From an uncultured Shimia sp. (lineage in GTDB: Bacteria; Pseudomonadota; Alphaproteobacteria; Rhodobacterales; Rhodobacteraceae), in NCBI RefSeq assembly GCF_947493595.1, contig NZ_CANLRL010000001.1, forward strand, positions 248,001 through 312,000: a stretch of 64,000 nucleotides of DNA, written 5' to 3'. Made by a program: the position numbers and the translations under genes. Below, piece after piece: positions 1 through 9,803 of this stretch (its first letter is position 1; every line of letters begins with the position of its first letter). The notes below the pieces were generated by a model. That model was not told where the DNA came from. It made no database searches and saw nothing but the letters and a program-made list of their open reading frames with translations.

Positions 1-134
1 GCTCTGAACACCAACGTAAACATAGTCTGTGGCGGCACATACCTTTGACGGGTTGCCGCCACAGTGCGTTTTGGACCGGGTGTTGTTTCGGTGACGCGTG
101 GATTTTGGAACCCTGGAGGCGCCGTGGCAGTCGA

Positions 135-578
135 ATGGCGGAAGGTCAGAAAAACATGGAATCGTTGGATGCTTTCATCGCAAAACTTAGTCTTGGAGCG
201 GCGAGTAAGTTCTTGATAGTGCTGCCGTCTCTGTTTCTGATCTTCCATCTGCTTATCATCGCAGGTGTCTTACCCCATAGCATTGTGTGGGGCGGGCGTT
301 TGACCGACCAAACCATGCTGCCGTTTGAGCTTTTGGCCTTGGTGTTAAACCTGTTGTTGATGCTTGTGGGCGGTGTTGCAGGGGGATTTGTGACAAGCTC
401 AGTGGCCCGGTCTGTGGTTGCGAGAATTCAGTGGTTCTTGTTCTATTTTGTGGTCGTCAATACTGTTTTGGCGCTGTTCTCGACCACCTTGTTTGAGGTG
501 CTTTTGACGCCGGTCACCGCGATCTATGCGGTGTGTTTGTATCGGATCGCTAGATTTGGTGGGGTCGACGTTGTGTGA
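135..578 (+). CDS. Four-helix membrane protein of unknown function
   Basis: Hypothetical inner-membrane protein of about 147 residues. Four hydrophobic stretches are visible: around residues 20-42, 60-85, 95-117 and 120-140, with short connecting loops and no recognisable catalytic motif. The frame is open further upstream to a TTG at 45, but that extension is Cys/Trp/Arg-rich and unlike a natural N-terminus, so the ATG at 135 (or 156) is preferred. It ends 9 bp before the next gene and probably forms an operon with it and the PH-like membrane protein at 1231. Function not recognised. Confidence 0.6.
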   Translation: MAEGQKNMESLDAFIAKLSLGAASKFLIVLPSLFLIFHLLIIAGVLPHSIVWGGRLTDQTMLPFELLALVLNLLLMLVGGVAGGFVTSSVARSVVARIQWFLFYFVVVNTVLALFSTTLFEVLLTPVTAIYAVCLYRIARFGGVDVV

Positions 579-587
579 GGTTCGGCA

Positions 588-1160
588 ATGATTCGGGGCA
601 TTTCTACACTCTTTGCAGTGTTTGTGACGGCACTGTCAGCGTCCTCGGAGGAGCGACCTCAGGGGCTGTTGTGGAACCGGTCTGGGTTGCCCGCCACTCT
701 GCCATTGTTGATCAAAACAACGGAAGATGCCGACTATTTCCTCCATTTGCGGGATGTCGAGAAGGATAGGGTCGTCTTGGCGGCTTACGTACGCGGCGGC
801 GAGTTTTTTCAGGTCTTGGTGCCGCCGGGGCGGTTTGAGCTTGTTTTTGCGTCCGGTGAGAACTGGCAAGGTGAGGCCAAGCTGTTTGGGGTGAACACGC
901 ATATATTCACACTGGATCAACCTTTGAAGTTTTGGGCGACGATGAGCCAGCGGAAGGGGCATTTGATTGACCTCACACAGGCGAGCGGCACAACCATCAG
1001 CGACTTGGCAAAGTGTCAGAGATTGGCGCTGGATCCAGACAGCTTGCGCTACCGTAAGGGGCTGTTTGATCCTTTGCTGCGCGACCCAAGCGGAGCGACT
1101 GAGGCTTGGTCGGAGATGCCGTCGCCGCATTACGATATACGGGTTCACGTGTGTAGTTAA
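588..1160 (+). CDS. Secreted protein of unknown function
   Basis: Protein of 190 residues starting with a short signal-peptide-like segment (hydrophobic residues 5-18, possible cleavage after the Ala/Ser-rich stretch). The mature part is beta-rich, with a segment ending in PPGRFELVFASG that looks like the edge of a carboxypeptidase-regulatory or Ig-like beta sandwich. No catalytic residues are evident. It follows the membrane protein at 135 by 9 bp, suggesting co-transcription. A frame on the opposite strand is a shadow. I do not recognise the family. Confidence 0.6.
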   Translation: MIRGISTLFAVFVTALSASSEERPQGLLWNRSGLPATLPLLIKTTEDADYFLHLRDVEKDRVVLAAYVRGGEFFQVLVPPGRFELVFASGENWQGEAKLFGVNTHIFTLDQPLKFWATMSQRKGHLIDLTQASGTTISDLAKCQRLALDPDSLRYRKGLFDPLLRDPSGATEAWSEMPSPHYDIRVHVCS

Positions 1161-1230
1161 AGACGCCCATTCGTCAATTCTTTTGCCCGCACTATGGACC
1201 CCTGAGGGCTGCTCACCTACGAGTTAAGTC

Positions 1231-1863
1231 ATGTCAAAATCTAGTATTTCTGTTCAGAACAATCCAAGTCTTGAAGATATTTTGGCCGACGACGAAAAAG
1301 TGCTTTGGTCTGGCGCTCCAGATTTTGGAAAGAAGCTATATGAGATGGCACAAACGGAGCGGGTCTTGGGGATTGGCTTCGCCATTGGCTCGGTCGCCAT
1401 GCTCAGCTCGTTGCCGTTTGTCAGTACAAAAATGGGCGGATGGACCATTGCTGCTTGGGTGTACGGCGCGGTGATTGTTGTCTTCTTTTTTGCCCTATTC
1501 GCCATGGCCTTTGATCGTCAGTTTGTGTTGTCAAACCAAGCCTATTTCGTGACGGATCGGCGTTCTATTGTCTTGCGTTTGGGGAGAAATTGGCGATTAG
1601 CCAGCAGGATTTACGTGGTGTCTTGTCCGCACGCAAAAGCGTTTACCTATGCGGTGCGTCGGAACCACCCCTACGGCTGTCTTCGGGTGGGAACCCTTTT
1701 GGACAAGGACTTGGTGCAGCCATTTGGTTTTGGCTTGGCCCAACCTGGGCAGCCGTTTTTGCATGGGCGAACGCTTGTTCCGGTGGAGTTCGAAAACATT
1801 CGGGAAGCGGACTACGTGCGCTCGCTTATTCTGGCCGCCATGCCTAAAGAGAGGGTGGATTAA
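1231..1863 (+). CDS. Membrane protein with bacterial PH-like domain
   Basis: Protein of 210 residues. The N-terminal segment LEDILADDEKVLWSGAPD (residues 14-31) matches the opening of bacterial PH-domain membrane proteins ('gE.vlW.g.P'). Two transmembrane helices follow (about 45-65 and 71-93), then a cytosolic beta-rich domain starting YFVTDRRSIVLR, the usual start of a bPH/YdbT-like fold. Family members are commonly annotated only as PH-domain or hypothetical proteins. It ends convergently with the cpdB-like gene. Role unknown; probably membrane-associated scaffolding. Confidence 0.65.
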   Translation: MSKSSISVQNNPSLEDILADDEKVLWSGAPDFGKKLYEMAQTERVLGIGFAIGSVAMLSSLPFVSTKMGGWTIAAWVYGAVIVVFFFALFAMAFDRQFVLSNQAYFVTDRRSIVLRLGRNWRLASRIYVVSCPHAKAFTYAVRRNHPYGCLRVGTLLDKDLVQPFGFGLAQPGQPFLHGRTLVPVEFENIREADYVRSLILAAMPKERVD

Positions 1864-1941
1864 CGTCGTCGCCATACAAAGCGGTGCCGCTGCAAACAAA
1901 GGGCCGGAGAAAACTCCAACCCCTTGTGATTGTGTTTGATT

Positions 1942-3903
1942 TCAAAGCTGAATGCGGAAGCGGGCGAAGCCGTCTGGGCCTTCGCCTGCGGCCTCGATGG
2001 ATACACCGTCCACGCTGTCGCTGTAGTCTGCAGCCTTTGGGCCAGTGTCAAACAGAACTGAGGTGCCCGGCAATGGGGCAAAGGTCCAGTTGGCGTCGGC
2101 GCGGGGGCTGATTGTGCCTTTCTCAACGATGTAGCGCACGATCACGTCGCGGTTGGTGTCCGGGCCTTCAAACACAATGGTGTCGCCCATGGCGCCGGGG
2201 AACTTGCCGCCACCGCCCGCGCGGTAGTTGTTGGTGGCGATGATGAAATCTGCGTTCATGTCCAGGGGCTTACCGTCAAACATCAGGTTCACGATGCGGT
2301 TGGCATCGGCGTTGATCAGATTGCCTTTGGGGTCAAATTTGGACGGTTGGGACAGGTCGATTTCATAGGTGACACCGTCCATCACATCAAAGTTGTAAGA
2401 TGGGAAATCCGGGTTCAGCAGCACTTGATCCGCTTTGCCGGCTTCCACTTGGTTGAAGATACCCGCAGAGCGTTCGAGCCAGTCTTTGACCTCGGCGCCA
2501 CTCACCTTCACCGCGCGGGCGGTGTTGGGGTAGAGATAAAGGTCGGAGACGTTCTTGATCGCCACGTCGCCTTTGGCCACATCGGTGTAATACTCTGGAC
2601 CACCACGCCCACCCGCTTTGAAAGGGGCGGCGGCAGATAGAATGGGCAGGCCTTCGTATTCGGTGCCTTTCATCATCTCTGCAATGTACCAGCTTTGGGC
2701 AATCGACACGATCTGCACCGACGGATCATCTGCGACCAATGCGAAGTAGCTGTGCAATGGCGCGTCTGTCTTGCCAACCGCGCGGCGCACGTAAGCCAAT
2801 GTCGCGTCATGTTCGGCCTGAACACTGGCCAAGACGTCTGGCTGATCTTCCACAAGCGCCGTGATGGAGCGGTCTTCGTTGCGTTTGGAAATCGGGCGGG
2901 CCTCTGTCGAGTGGCTGACAATTTTCCACTCGTTGCCTGAGCGCTCCAGCATCAGGTCAATCAGACCAAGGTGAGAGCCCCAGAATCCCCCCATCGCGGC
3001 GGGTTTGCCCATCAGCGTGCCGTTGGCCACGTCCACGCCTGCCATGCCGTCATAGGCGGAGGAGGGGAACACACGGTGGTGGTGACCGGTCAGAACAGCG
3101 TCGATGCCGTCGATCGCTGCCAGTGGCACGGAGGCGTTTTCCATGCCGTCGCTGTGGTCGGCGGCCCCAATGCCGGAGTGGGAGAGCGCGATGATCAGAT
3201 CACAGCCCTGCTCTTTCATCACCGGCACATAAGCTTTGGCGGTGTCGACGATGTCACGCGCCATAACGTTGCCTTCGAGATGGCGGCGGTCCCAGTTCAT
3301 CACTTGCGGTGGCACAAAGCCAATCAGGCCGACTTTGATCGGGTGGGTTTCGCCAGCGCCGTCGGTGATTTCACGGTCAAGGATCACATAGGGTTTGATC
3401 AGAGTTTTGTCTTTGGTTGGGCTGCCGCCTTCTTCGAGCGCAACGTTGGCACAGATCACGGGGAAGTCCGCGCCCGCGAGAGATTTCATCAGGAAATCGA
3501 GGCCGTAGTTGAATTCGTGGTTGCCCAGCGTTGAGGCATCAAAGCCGACGGTGTTCATCGCGGTGATGACCGGGTGCATGTCGCCTTCTTTCATGCCGCG
3601 CTCATAAGCGATGTAGTCGCCCATTGGGTTGCCCTGAAGGAAATCGCCGTTGTCGATCAGCATGGAGTTGGTTGCTTCAGCCCGGATGGCTTTTACGTGA
3701 GAGGCGGTGCGAGAGAGGCCAACCGTGTCGCGGGGTTTGTCGGCGTAATAGTCATACGGGAAGACGTGCACGTGCAGATCTGTGGTTTCCATGATCCGAA
3801 GGTGTGCCTGATTGGTGGCGGCGTTGGCCGAGAAAGGGTGCAGGGCGATAAAGCCGGCTGTTGATGCCAGAAAATGGCGACGTGATAAGGTGAATTGTGA
3901 CAT
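1942..3903 (-). CDS. cpdB: 2',3'-cyclic-nucleotide 2'-phosphodiesterase/3'-nucleotidase
   Basis: Periplasmic bifunctional enzyme (653 residues, normal family length) that opens 2',3'-cyclic NMPs to 3'-NMPs and then dephosphorylates them, allowing use of external nucleotides. The N-terminus has a Tat signal, [12 protein letters not shown] (residues 7-18), ending near SANA. The metallophosphatase domain shows the metal-binding blocks DLHVH (42-46), NGDFLQGNP (about 85-93) and GNHEFNYG (about 127-134), plus a GHHH motif. The C-terminal half is the 5'-nucleotidase substrate-binding domain. The start ATG has an AGGGAGC ribosome-binding site. It stands alone, convergent with the gene at 1231. Confidence 0.92.
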   Translation of the reverse strand: MSQFTLSRRHFLASTAGFIALHPFSANAATNQAHLRIMETTDLHVHVFPYDYYADKPRDTVGLSRTASHVKAIRAEATNSMLIDNGDFLQGNPMGDYIAYERGMKEGDMHPVITAMNTVGFDASTLGNHEFNYGLDFLMKSLAGADFPVICANVALEEGGSPTKDKTLIKPYVILDREITDGAGETHPIKVGLIGFVPPQVMNWDRRHLEGNVMARDIVDTAKAYVPVMKEQGCDLIIALSHSGIGAADHSDGMENASVPLAAIDGIDAVLTGHHHRVFPSSAYDGMAGVDVANGTLMGKPAAMGGFWGSHLGLIDLMLERSGNEWKIVSHSTEARPISKRNEDRSITALVEDQPDVLASVQAEHDATLAYVRRAVGKTDAPLHSYFALVADDPSVQIVSIAQSWYIAEMMKGTEYEGLPILSAAAPFKAGGRGGPEYYTDVAKGDVAIKNVSDLYLYPNTARAVKVSGAEVKDWLERSAGIFNQVEAGKADQVLLNPDFPSYNFDVMDGVTYEIDLSQPSKFDPKGNLINADANRIVNLMFDGKPLDMNADFIIATNNYRAGGGGKFPGAMGDTIVFEGPDTNRDVIVRYIVEKGTISPRADANWTFAPLPGTSVLFDTGPKAADYSDSVDGVSIEAAGEGPDGFARFRIQL

Positions 3904-4221
3904 ATTGGGCTCCCTAAGTTTTATAAAATATGCCGCCTCGAGCGATCCAAACGAATCGAACTGACGATCTTTCTTGCTATGTGATTGCTCAGTGTAACGC
4001 TGATTTTACCGTTTGGACAAACTTTTGCATCTTGCGCTTGAATACCCAGGACGGGGGAGGGAGGAGACGCGAATGTCACGTAAACAGAGCCGGCGGCGGC
4101 TGTCTTCAGGAAGAACGGTTTGGAAATGCGCTGTTTGGGCTGGCCATTTGTCAGCGCGTTGTTAGGCTGAAGGCGTAAAGCAAGGCGCGATTCCGTGCCT
4201 TGCAAATGGGGGAAGTTGGCG

Positions 4222-4398
4222 ATGAAATATGTGCCTAAAGAAACCACCGATGAAGATCTGATTCAGCAATATTTGGACAAAGGCGGTAAGGTCAGCAAAG
4301 GCAAAACCAAACCGATGGCCTATGACATGGGAATCAGCAAGAACACCTGGGGCAACAAATTGTCCAAAGAAGAAAAGATCGCGAAGAAGATAAAGTAA
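4222..4398 (+). CDS. Small lysine-rich protein
   Basis: A 58-residue basic protein with many Lys residues (KGKTKPMAYDMGISKNTW in the middle). The ATG at 4222 is preferred over an upstream start at 4195 because a GGGGGAAG ribosome-binding site lies 8 nt before it. A strong hairpin terminator begins at its stop codon, which supports a real monocistronic gene. The 'MAYDMGISKNTWGNKLSKEE' pattern is consistent with a small helix-turn-helix-like or nucleic-acid-associated protein, but the function is not known to me. Confidence 0.65.
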   Translation: MKYVPKETTDEDLIQQYLDKGGKVSKGKTKPMAYDMGISKNTWGNKLSKEEKIAKKIK

Positions 4399-4427
4399 GC
4401 CGCCTCAAAGGGCGGCTTCGTTGTTTT
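4397..4427 (+). terminator. Rho-independent terminator
   Basis: AAGCCGCC, loop TCAAAG, GGCGGCTT, then CGTTGTTTT. It starts within the stop codon of the 58-residue protein and may also serve the convergent trpE gene. Confidence 0.8.
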
Positions 4428-4450
4428 AAGAGCAGTGATGCACCAATTGC

Positions 4451-5962
4451 TTAGCTGTTGCCGTTGCCGGTGAACCGCGCAGCATCGGCGGCGGCGCGGC
4501 GGATGGCGTTGGATTTGTGCACGGTCTCCATGTATTCGGCCTCGGGATCGCTGTCATAGACAACGCCGCCGCCGGCCTGAATGTAGAGCTTCTGATCTTT
4601 CACAATCGCCGTACGGAGCGCGATACAGATGTCCATGTCGCCGCCGGAGCTGAAGTAGCCCACACCGCCGCCATAGATGCCGCGTTTCTCTGGCTCCAAC
4701 TCATCGATGATTTCCATCGCGCGCACTTTGGGAGCGCCGGAGACGGTGCCGGCGGGCATGCCTGCAAAGAAGGCGTCCAGCGCGTCTTTATCCTCAGACA
4801 GTTCGCCCACCACGTTGGAGACGATGTGCATCACGTGGCTGTAGCGCTCGATGATAAATTTCTCGGTTGGGCGCACGGTGCCGATTTTGGAAACGCGGCC
4901 AGTATCGTTCCGGCCCAGATCCAAAAGCATGAGGTGCTCGGCGAGTTCTTTCTTGTCCGCCAAGAGATCCTCTTCGAGCGCCTTGTCCTCCTCGGGCGTG
5001 GCGCCGCGCGGGCGGGTGCCTGCGATCGGACGGATGGTGACTTCGTCGCCAAAGACCCGCACAAGGATTTCCGGGCTGGCGCCGACAACCTGAAAGCCAC
5101 CGAAGTTGAAGTAGAACATGAACGGTGACGGGTTTGTGCGGCGCAGAGAGCGGTAGAGCGCAAAGGGTGGCTGTGGGAAGTCCTGTGTCCAGCGTTGGGC
5201 GGGTACGACTTGAAAGATGTCGCCAGCCTTGATGTATTCCTTGGCCTTCTCCACCGCGGCCAGGTAGCCCTCTTTGGTGAAGTTGGAGACAGGCGGGGAG
5301 ACTTCATGCGCTTCGCCCAGATCACGCGCGGCCTGTGGCATGGCGCGTTCGAGATCGCGCACGGCGTCCATCACGCGTTCTGCGGCCTGCGCATAGGCGG
5401 CGCGGGCGGATTGGCCGTCGCTGACCCACGCGGGGGAGACCACGGTGACTTCGCCTTTCACACCGTCAAGCACGGCCACCACGGAAGGGCGCAGCATGCA
5501 GGCGTCGGGCAGGCCAAGCGGGTCCGGGTTGATGTTGGGCAGATGCTCCACAAGGCGGATCATGTCATAGCCGAGGTAACCAAACAGACCGGCGGAGGCC
5601 TGTGGCAGGTCTTCGGGCAGATCAATTTTGCTTTCGGCAATCAGCGCCCGCAGGTTGGTGAGCGGGTCGCCATCTTGCGCGGTGAAGCCGTCGGGATCAA
5701 ACCGCGCGGTGCGGTTGATGCGGCTTTCGGTGCCGTGGGTTTGCCAGATCAGGTCGGGTTTCATGCCAATGATGGAATACCGTCCACGCACTTCGCCACC
5801 GGTTACAGACTCCAGCATGAAGGCGTCTTTGTGGGCGCCAGTGAGCTTGAGCATGAGCGACACCGGGGTGTCGAGGTCGGCGGCGAGCCGCGTGTACACT
5901 ACCTGATTTTCACCGGCCTCATAGGCTTTGGCAAAATCTTCAAACGAGGGAGTCAGGTCCAC
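4451..5962 (-). CDS. trpE: Anthranilate synthase component I
   Basis: Chorismate-using subunit of anthranilate synthase, first step of tryptophan synthesis; 503 residues, usual length. The tryptophan feedback-site signature LESVTGGEVRGRYS (about 51-64) and chorismate-binding blocks IAGTRPRG (about 326-333), LMLLDLGRNDTGRVS and the C-terminal GGGVGYFSSGGDMD are intact. It starts at GTG with an AAAGG ribosome-binding site. It lies 15 bp downstream of the PpiD-like gene on the same strand, so the two are probably co-transcribed. No trpG follows directly; the glutaminase subunit must be elsewhere. Confidence 0.96.
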   Translation of the reverse strand: MDLTPSFEDFAKAYEAGENQVVYTRLAADLDTPVSLMLKLTGAHKDAFMLESVTGGEVRGRYSIIGMKPDLIWQTHGTESRINRTARFDPDGFTAQDGDPLTNLRALIAESKIDLPEDLPQASAGLFGYLGYDMIRLVEHLPNINPDPLGLPDACMLRPSVVAVLDGVKGEVTVVSPAWVSDGQSARAAYAQAAERVMDAVRDLERAMPQAARDLGEAHEVSPPVSNFTKEGYLAAVEKAKEYIKAGDIFQVVPAQRWTQDFPQPPFALYRSLRRTNPSPFMFYFNFGGFQVVGASPEILVRVFGDEVTIRPIAGTRPRGATPEEDKALEEDLLADKKELAEHLMLLDLGRNDTGRVSKIGTVRPTEKFIIERYSHVMHIVSNVVGELSEDKDALDAFFAGMPAGTVSGAPKVRAMEIIDELEPEKRGIYGGGVGYFSSGGDMDICIALRTAIVKDQKLYIQAGGGVVYDSDPEAEYMETVHKSNAIRRAAADAARFTGNGNS

Positions 5963-5977
5963 CTTGGCGGCCTTTCT

Positions 5978-7819
5978 TTACTGGAAGTTCACGTGCACCG
6001 CGTTCAGTGCCTGCTGGTTGATCTGTGTCGGATACATGCCTTGCAACGCTTGCGCATAGGCGGAGAAGACGTCCTGAGAGATGCCGCTGGAGAGCTGTGC
6101 GGTGATTGCAGCCTTCAGAGACGTGATCTCCGGGTCATCGGTTGCAGGCTCGGTGATGGCATTCAGGCGCACCACAATCAGGCCTTCCGGGCTGTCCAGC
6201 GTGCGCAATTCGCCCACTTCCATCTCAAAGATTTCGGAGAGGAATTCGGCAGGGGTGCCCGGCACAAATGCGGCGCGGTCCATCTCGACCTCTTCGTTGG
6301 CGGTGAAGCCAAAGGAGGTGAAGCTGGTGCCGTCGTTCAGGCGTGGCTTCAGGGTTTCGATCAGACCTTTCAGCGCTTCAGTGTTGCGGGCGGCAGTGAT
6401 GGCTGCAGCGGCGTCCTCTGCCACATCTGCCAATGGGGCAGGCTGGCTTGGGGTTTCTCCTTCCAGACGAAGGGCAAAGATGCCGCCGTCCTCAAGCACT
6501 TCGATCTGCGGGAAGTCGTCCAGGGTCACCTCGGTGGCGACGGTGCGGAAGCCCTCATAGCCGGCAAGATCATCCTCAGATGCAGGGTGCCAGTTGAGAA
6601 CACCCAACTCCATGTCGGTCTCTTCGACCAGCTCTTCCAGTGTGGCGCCACCGGCAAGCAGATCGTCGATGTTGCCAATTTGAGTGTCGATCAGACGGCG
6701 GGCACGTTCCGCAGCCAGCTCTTCACGCAGCAGGTCTTTGGCTTCGTCAAAGGTGGTGGTCTGCGCGCCCAGGATGCCGTTCACGCGGAACAGTGCCGGG
6801 CCAAGGTTGGACGGGGCTGGGCCCGCGATACCGTTGGCAGGTGCCAGGAAGACAGCTTCGCCCGCTGCGCCAAGGTCAGCTTTGGTCACGTCGCCCAGAT
6901 CCACATCGGAGAGGGTCAGGCCGCGGCCTTCGACCAGGCTGGTGAAGGTGGCGGTGCCAGCGGTGATCTGTTCCATCGCGGCTTGCGCGGCAGCGTCATC
7001 AGCAAAAGCCAGACGCTCGACCAGACGGCGCTCCGGGCGGTTAAACTCGCTGTCACGCTCATCATAGAGCTTCTGCAGGGAGGCTTCATCCACGTCCACC
7101 TGATCGATGATCATTTCAGGCGACAGCCACGCATAGGTGATCTGACGGGTGGCGGGCAGCATGAAGCGGTCTTGGTTGTCGTTGTAGAAGGCTTCAACTT
7201 CCGCTTCGGTTGGGGCGGCAACGGCGGTGGTCAGGTTGTCCGCGGTCAGTTGGGACCAGGTGAAGTCACGCTCTTCAGCAACAAATTTGATCACGGTGTC
7301 GGCGTAGACGTCGGGCATCACCAGGCCGGAAACCACGGCGCCTTGCAGCAGGGAGCGCACGGTGTCTTCGCGCACGCTGTCTTCAAATTCGGATTCGTTC
7401 ATGCCGGCCTGATCGATGGCAAAGGCGTAAGCGTCGCGGTCAAAGGAGCCGTCAAGACCTTGGAAGGATGGAATGTTCATCAACTCCTGACGCAGGTTTT
7501 CGTCGCCAATCGAGATGCCGAGGCGTTTGTTTTCCGCGTCCAGGGAACGGGTGGTGGAGAGGCGGGAGAGCACCATACGGTCGATGCCAAAGGCTTGGGC
7601 CTGGGCAAAGGGTAGGGATTGGCCGGTTTGAGCCTCAAGCGCGCGCAGCTCTTCTTGCAGGGCGCGGGCGTAATCGTCGACCGAAATGTCTTCGTCACCA
7701 ACGGTCCCAACGGAGCGCACGGTGCCGGTGAGGCTGGTTGCGCCAAAACCGCCTAAGCCCAGAATGAGCAGGCCCATGAGAATCCAGACCGCTGTTTTGG
7801 AGGTTTTGCTCTGCGCCAT
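5978..7819 (-). CDS. ppiD: PpiD/SurA-type peptidyl-prolyl isomerase chaperone
   Basis: Membrane-anchored periplasmic folding factor, 613 residues. A single N-terminal transmembrane helix (about 11-30, WILMGLLILGLGGFG) is followed by a SurA-N-like helical domain (about 35-200) and a PPIC parvulin-like region (about 240-370, including VEAFYNDNQDRF-type chaperone segments), then a second helical chaperone part. This is the PpiD architecture: anchored at the Sec translocon and helping outer-membrane protein folding. Parvulin active-site residues look poorly conserved, as in other alphaproteobacterial PpiD, so isomerase activity is doubtful. It lies immediately upstream of trpE. Confidence 0.85.
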   Translation of the reverse strand: MAQSKTSKTAVWILMGLLILGLGGFGATSLTGTVRSVGTVGDEDISVDDYARALQEELRALEAQTGQSLPFAQAQAFGIDRMVLSRLSTTRSLDAENKRLGISIGDENLRQELMNIPSFQGLDGSFDRDAYAFAIDQAGMNESEFEDSVREDTVRSLLQGAVVSGLVMPDVYADTVIKFVAEERDFTWSQLTADNLTTAVAAPTEAEVEAFYNDNQDRFMLPATRQITYAWLSPEMIIDQVDVDEASLQKLYDERDSEFNRPERRLVERLAFADDAAAQAAMEQITAGTATFTSLVEGRGLTLSDVDLGDVTKADLGAAGEAVFLAPANGIAGPAPSNLGPALFRVNGILGAQTTTFDEAKDLLREELAAERARRLIDTQIGNIDDLLAGGATLEELVEETDMELGVLNWHPASEDDLAGYEGFRTVATEVTLDDFPQIEVLEDGGIFALRLEGETPSQPAPLADVAEDAAAAITAARNTEALKGLIETLKPRLNDGTSFTSFGFTANEEVEMDRAAFVPGTPAEFLSEIFEMEVGELRTLDSPEGLIVVRLNAITEPATDDPEITSLKAAITAQLSSGISQDVFSAYAQALQGMYPTQINQQALNAVHVNFQ

Positions 7820-7926
7820 GTCCGATGTCCGCCCTGTAATCGTTCAAGTTTCTTCTGCGAAGGTCTACGCGGTTGGGGCAGGGGGGGCAAGCATGATTGG
7901 CCTGTCCCGCCTGTGTTGTGGTCGCG

Positions 7927-9102
7927 TCAGGCTTTGACCGTGGCGAGACGGGCAAAAAGGTCACCGATTCCGGCGCGGTCGACGTTGGCAAAGGCGATCC
8001 TCAGGGTGTCTTTGCCCGCCTGATCGCCCTCTGGCGTGAACATGGTGCCGGGCAGGGTCAGGATGCCGTGGCTTTGCACCAGATGTTGCGCCAGTTGGTC
8101 GGACTGCAGCGCAAAGGGATGCTTCATATAGGCGAAGTAGGCGCCTGCGCCTTGCAGCTCCCAGCCCTGATTGGTGAGCAGGGGCAGGTTGTCGGTGATC
8201 GCCGCGCGGCGGTCGAGGATTTCGGCGCGTTCGCCTGCGAGCCATTGGCTGAGGTTTTGCATGCCCCAGAGTGCGGCGTGCTGGCCGAGCTGGTTGGGGC
8301 AGATGGTGACGGTGTCGAGGAATTTCTCCGCCTCCGCCAAAAGCTCCACGCTGCCCACCATGGCGCCGACGCGGTGGCCGGTGAGGCGGTAGGCTTTGGA
8401 GAAGGAATAGAGCTGCACCAGCGTGTCTTGCCAGTCCGGGTCGCCAAAGAGGTCGTGCGGCGCGCCGGTGCGGCTGTCAAAGTCACGGTAGGTTTCATCG
8501 ACGATCAGACGAATGCCGCGGGACTTGGCAAGCTCATACATGTCGCGCACGAGGTTTGCGGGGTATTCGACGCCGCCCGGGTTGTTGGGGGTGACCAGCA
8601 CAATGGCGCGGGTGCGCTCTGTGATCAGGGCAGCGGCGTGCTCTGGGTCTGGCAGGAGCTGCGCGTCGGTTGGCAGGGGCACAGCGGTGACGCCCTGCAT
8701 GTCGAGCCACATTTTGTGATTGAAGTACCACGGGGTTGGCAAGATGACCTCGTCCCCTTCGCCGGCGATGGCGGTGAGGGTGGCGCAGAAGGCTTGGTTG
8801 CAGCCGGAGGTGATGGCGACTTGCGCGGGGGCGATCTCGCCTGCGTAGGCGGCGGACCATTGCGTGGCGACCTCGGCGCGCAGTTCGGGCAGGCCCAGCA
8901 CGGGGCCGTAGAGGTGGGCTTCGGGCTTGTTGAGTGCTGTGTCTGCGATGTGGTGCAGGAGGGGTTCCGGCGGGGCAGCGACAGGCGCGGCCTGACTGAC
9001 GTTGATCAGCGGGCGCTCCGGTGGAAAGGTGACGCCTTCAAGCCAACGGCGGGCTTCCATCACGGGTGGGGCAAAGGTGGCGGCGGTGCGGGTGAAGGTC
9101 AT
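7927..9102 (-). CDS. Class I/II aminotransferase
   Basis: PLP-dependent fold-type I aminotransferase, 391 residues. The PLP-binding lysine is in SFSKAYRLTGHRVG (about 233-246), with the upstream blocks TPNNPGG (about 173-179) and VDETYRDF (about 202-209) and the substrate loop YGPVLGLPELR. The specific amino acid is not clear from sequence; this subgroup is usually annotated as an aspartate/aromatic aminotransferase-like protein. It is flanked by ppiD downstream and gpt upstream on the same strand, but a terminator separates it from gpt. Confidence 0.85.
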   Translation of the reverse strand: MTFTRTAATFAPPVMEARRWLEGVTFPPERPLINVSQAAPVAAPPEPLLHHIADTALNKPEAHLYGPVLGLPELRAEVATQWSAAYAGEIAPAQVAITSGCNQAFCATLTAIAGEGDEVILPTPWYFNHKMWLDMQGVTAVPLPTDAQLLPDPEHAAALITERTRAIVLVTPNNPGGVEYPANLVRDMYELAKSRGIRLIVDETYRDFDSRTGAPHDLFGDPDWQDTLVQLYSFSKAYRLTGHRVGAMVGSVELLAEAEKFLDTVTICPNQLGQHAALWGMQNLSQWLAGERAEILDRRAAITDNLPLLTNQGWELQGAGAYFAYMKHPFALQSDQLAQHLVQSHGILTLPGTMFTPEGDQAGKDTLRIAFANVDRAGIGDLFARLATVKA

Positions 9103-9138
9103 TTGGTCAGTCTCTCAGGCAAAGGCGGGCAAAAGAAA

Positions 9139-9164
9139 ACCGCAGCGAGGGGCCTCGCTGCGGT
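9139..9164 (-). terminator. Rho-independent terminator after gpt
   Basis: Read on the minus strand: ACCGCAGCGAGG and CCTCGCTGCGGT form a 12-bp stem with a 2-nt loop, followed by TTTCTTTT. It ends the gpt transcript before the aminotransferase gene. Confidence 0.85.
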
Positions 9165-9211
9165 CCGATTTGGGCGGTTTGTGATGTGGGCAAACCCACC
9201 AACCGGTGTGA

Positions 9212-9730
9212 TCAATCGGTGCCGCGATAAGGCTCGACGTATTGCAACGCCATGTCCCATGGGAAGAAAATCCAGGTGTCCTGGCTCACGCCGGTGATGA
9301 AAGTGTCGACCATCGGCTCGCCGGCTGGCTTGGCGTAGACGGTGGCGAAGTGGGCTTTGGGGTAGAGCTGGCGCACCAGCTCGAGGGTTTTGCCGGAATC
9401 CACCAGATCGTCGACGATCAGGATGCCTTCGCCGTCGCCCATCAGCTCCGCATCGGGGCTTTTGAGAACCTGCGCCTCACGCTGTTTGTCCTGTTTGCCA
9501 CCGCCGGAGTAGTAGGATTTCACCGAGATGGTGTCCACGGTGCGGATGTCGAGCTCGCGGCTGACAATCATCGCCGGGGCCATGCCGCCACGGGTGATGG
9601 CCACAACAGCTTTCCAAGCGCCGTCATCAGGGCCTTTGCCGTCCAGACGCCAAGCCAGCGCGCGGCTGTCGCGGTGGATTTGATCCCAGCTGATGTGGAA
9701 GCCTTTTTCGTGTGGCAGACGCTCGCTCAT
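9212..9730 (-). CDS. gpt: Xanthine-guanine phosphoribosyltransferase
   Basis: Purine-salvage enzyme converting xanthine or guanine plus PRPP to XMP or GMP; 172 residues. The PRPP-binding motif [13 protein letters not shown] (about 104-116) is intact, and [10 protein letters not shown] (about 48-57) matches the N-terminal type I phosphoribosyltransferase core. The C-terminal WIFFPWD segment is characteristic of XGPRT. It has its own terminator downstream and is probably monocistronic. Confidence 0.93.
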   Translation of the reverse strand: MSERLPHEKGFHISWDQIHRDSRALAWRLDGKGPDDGAWKAVVAITRGGMAPAMIVSRELDIRTVDTISVKSYYSGGGKQDKQREAQVLKSPDAELMGDGEGILIVDDLVDSGKTLELVRQLYPKAHFATVYAKPAGEPMVDTFITGVSQDTWIFFPWDMALQYVEPYRGTD

Positions 9731-9803
9731 GTGGACTCACCCCTTTGTCGCAGATTTCAGCCGTTCTAGCAGAACGCAAAGGCGGCGCAAACTGTTTGCG
9801 TGC

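Noticed and set aside
5195-7615. 806-codon open frame on the plus strand
   Set aside because: It is antisense to trpE and the PpiD-like gene; its Gly/His/Val-rich composition is that of a GC-rich shadow frame.
7897-9297. 466-codon plus-strand frame
   Set aside because: Antisense to the aminotransferase, which has complete PLP motifs; no protein-like features.
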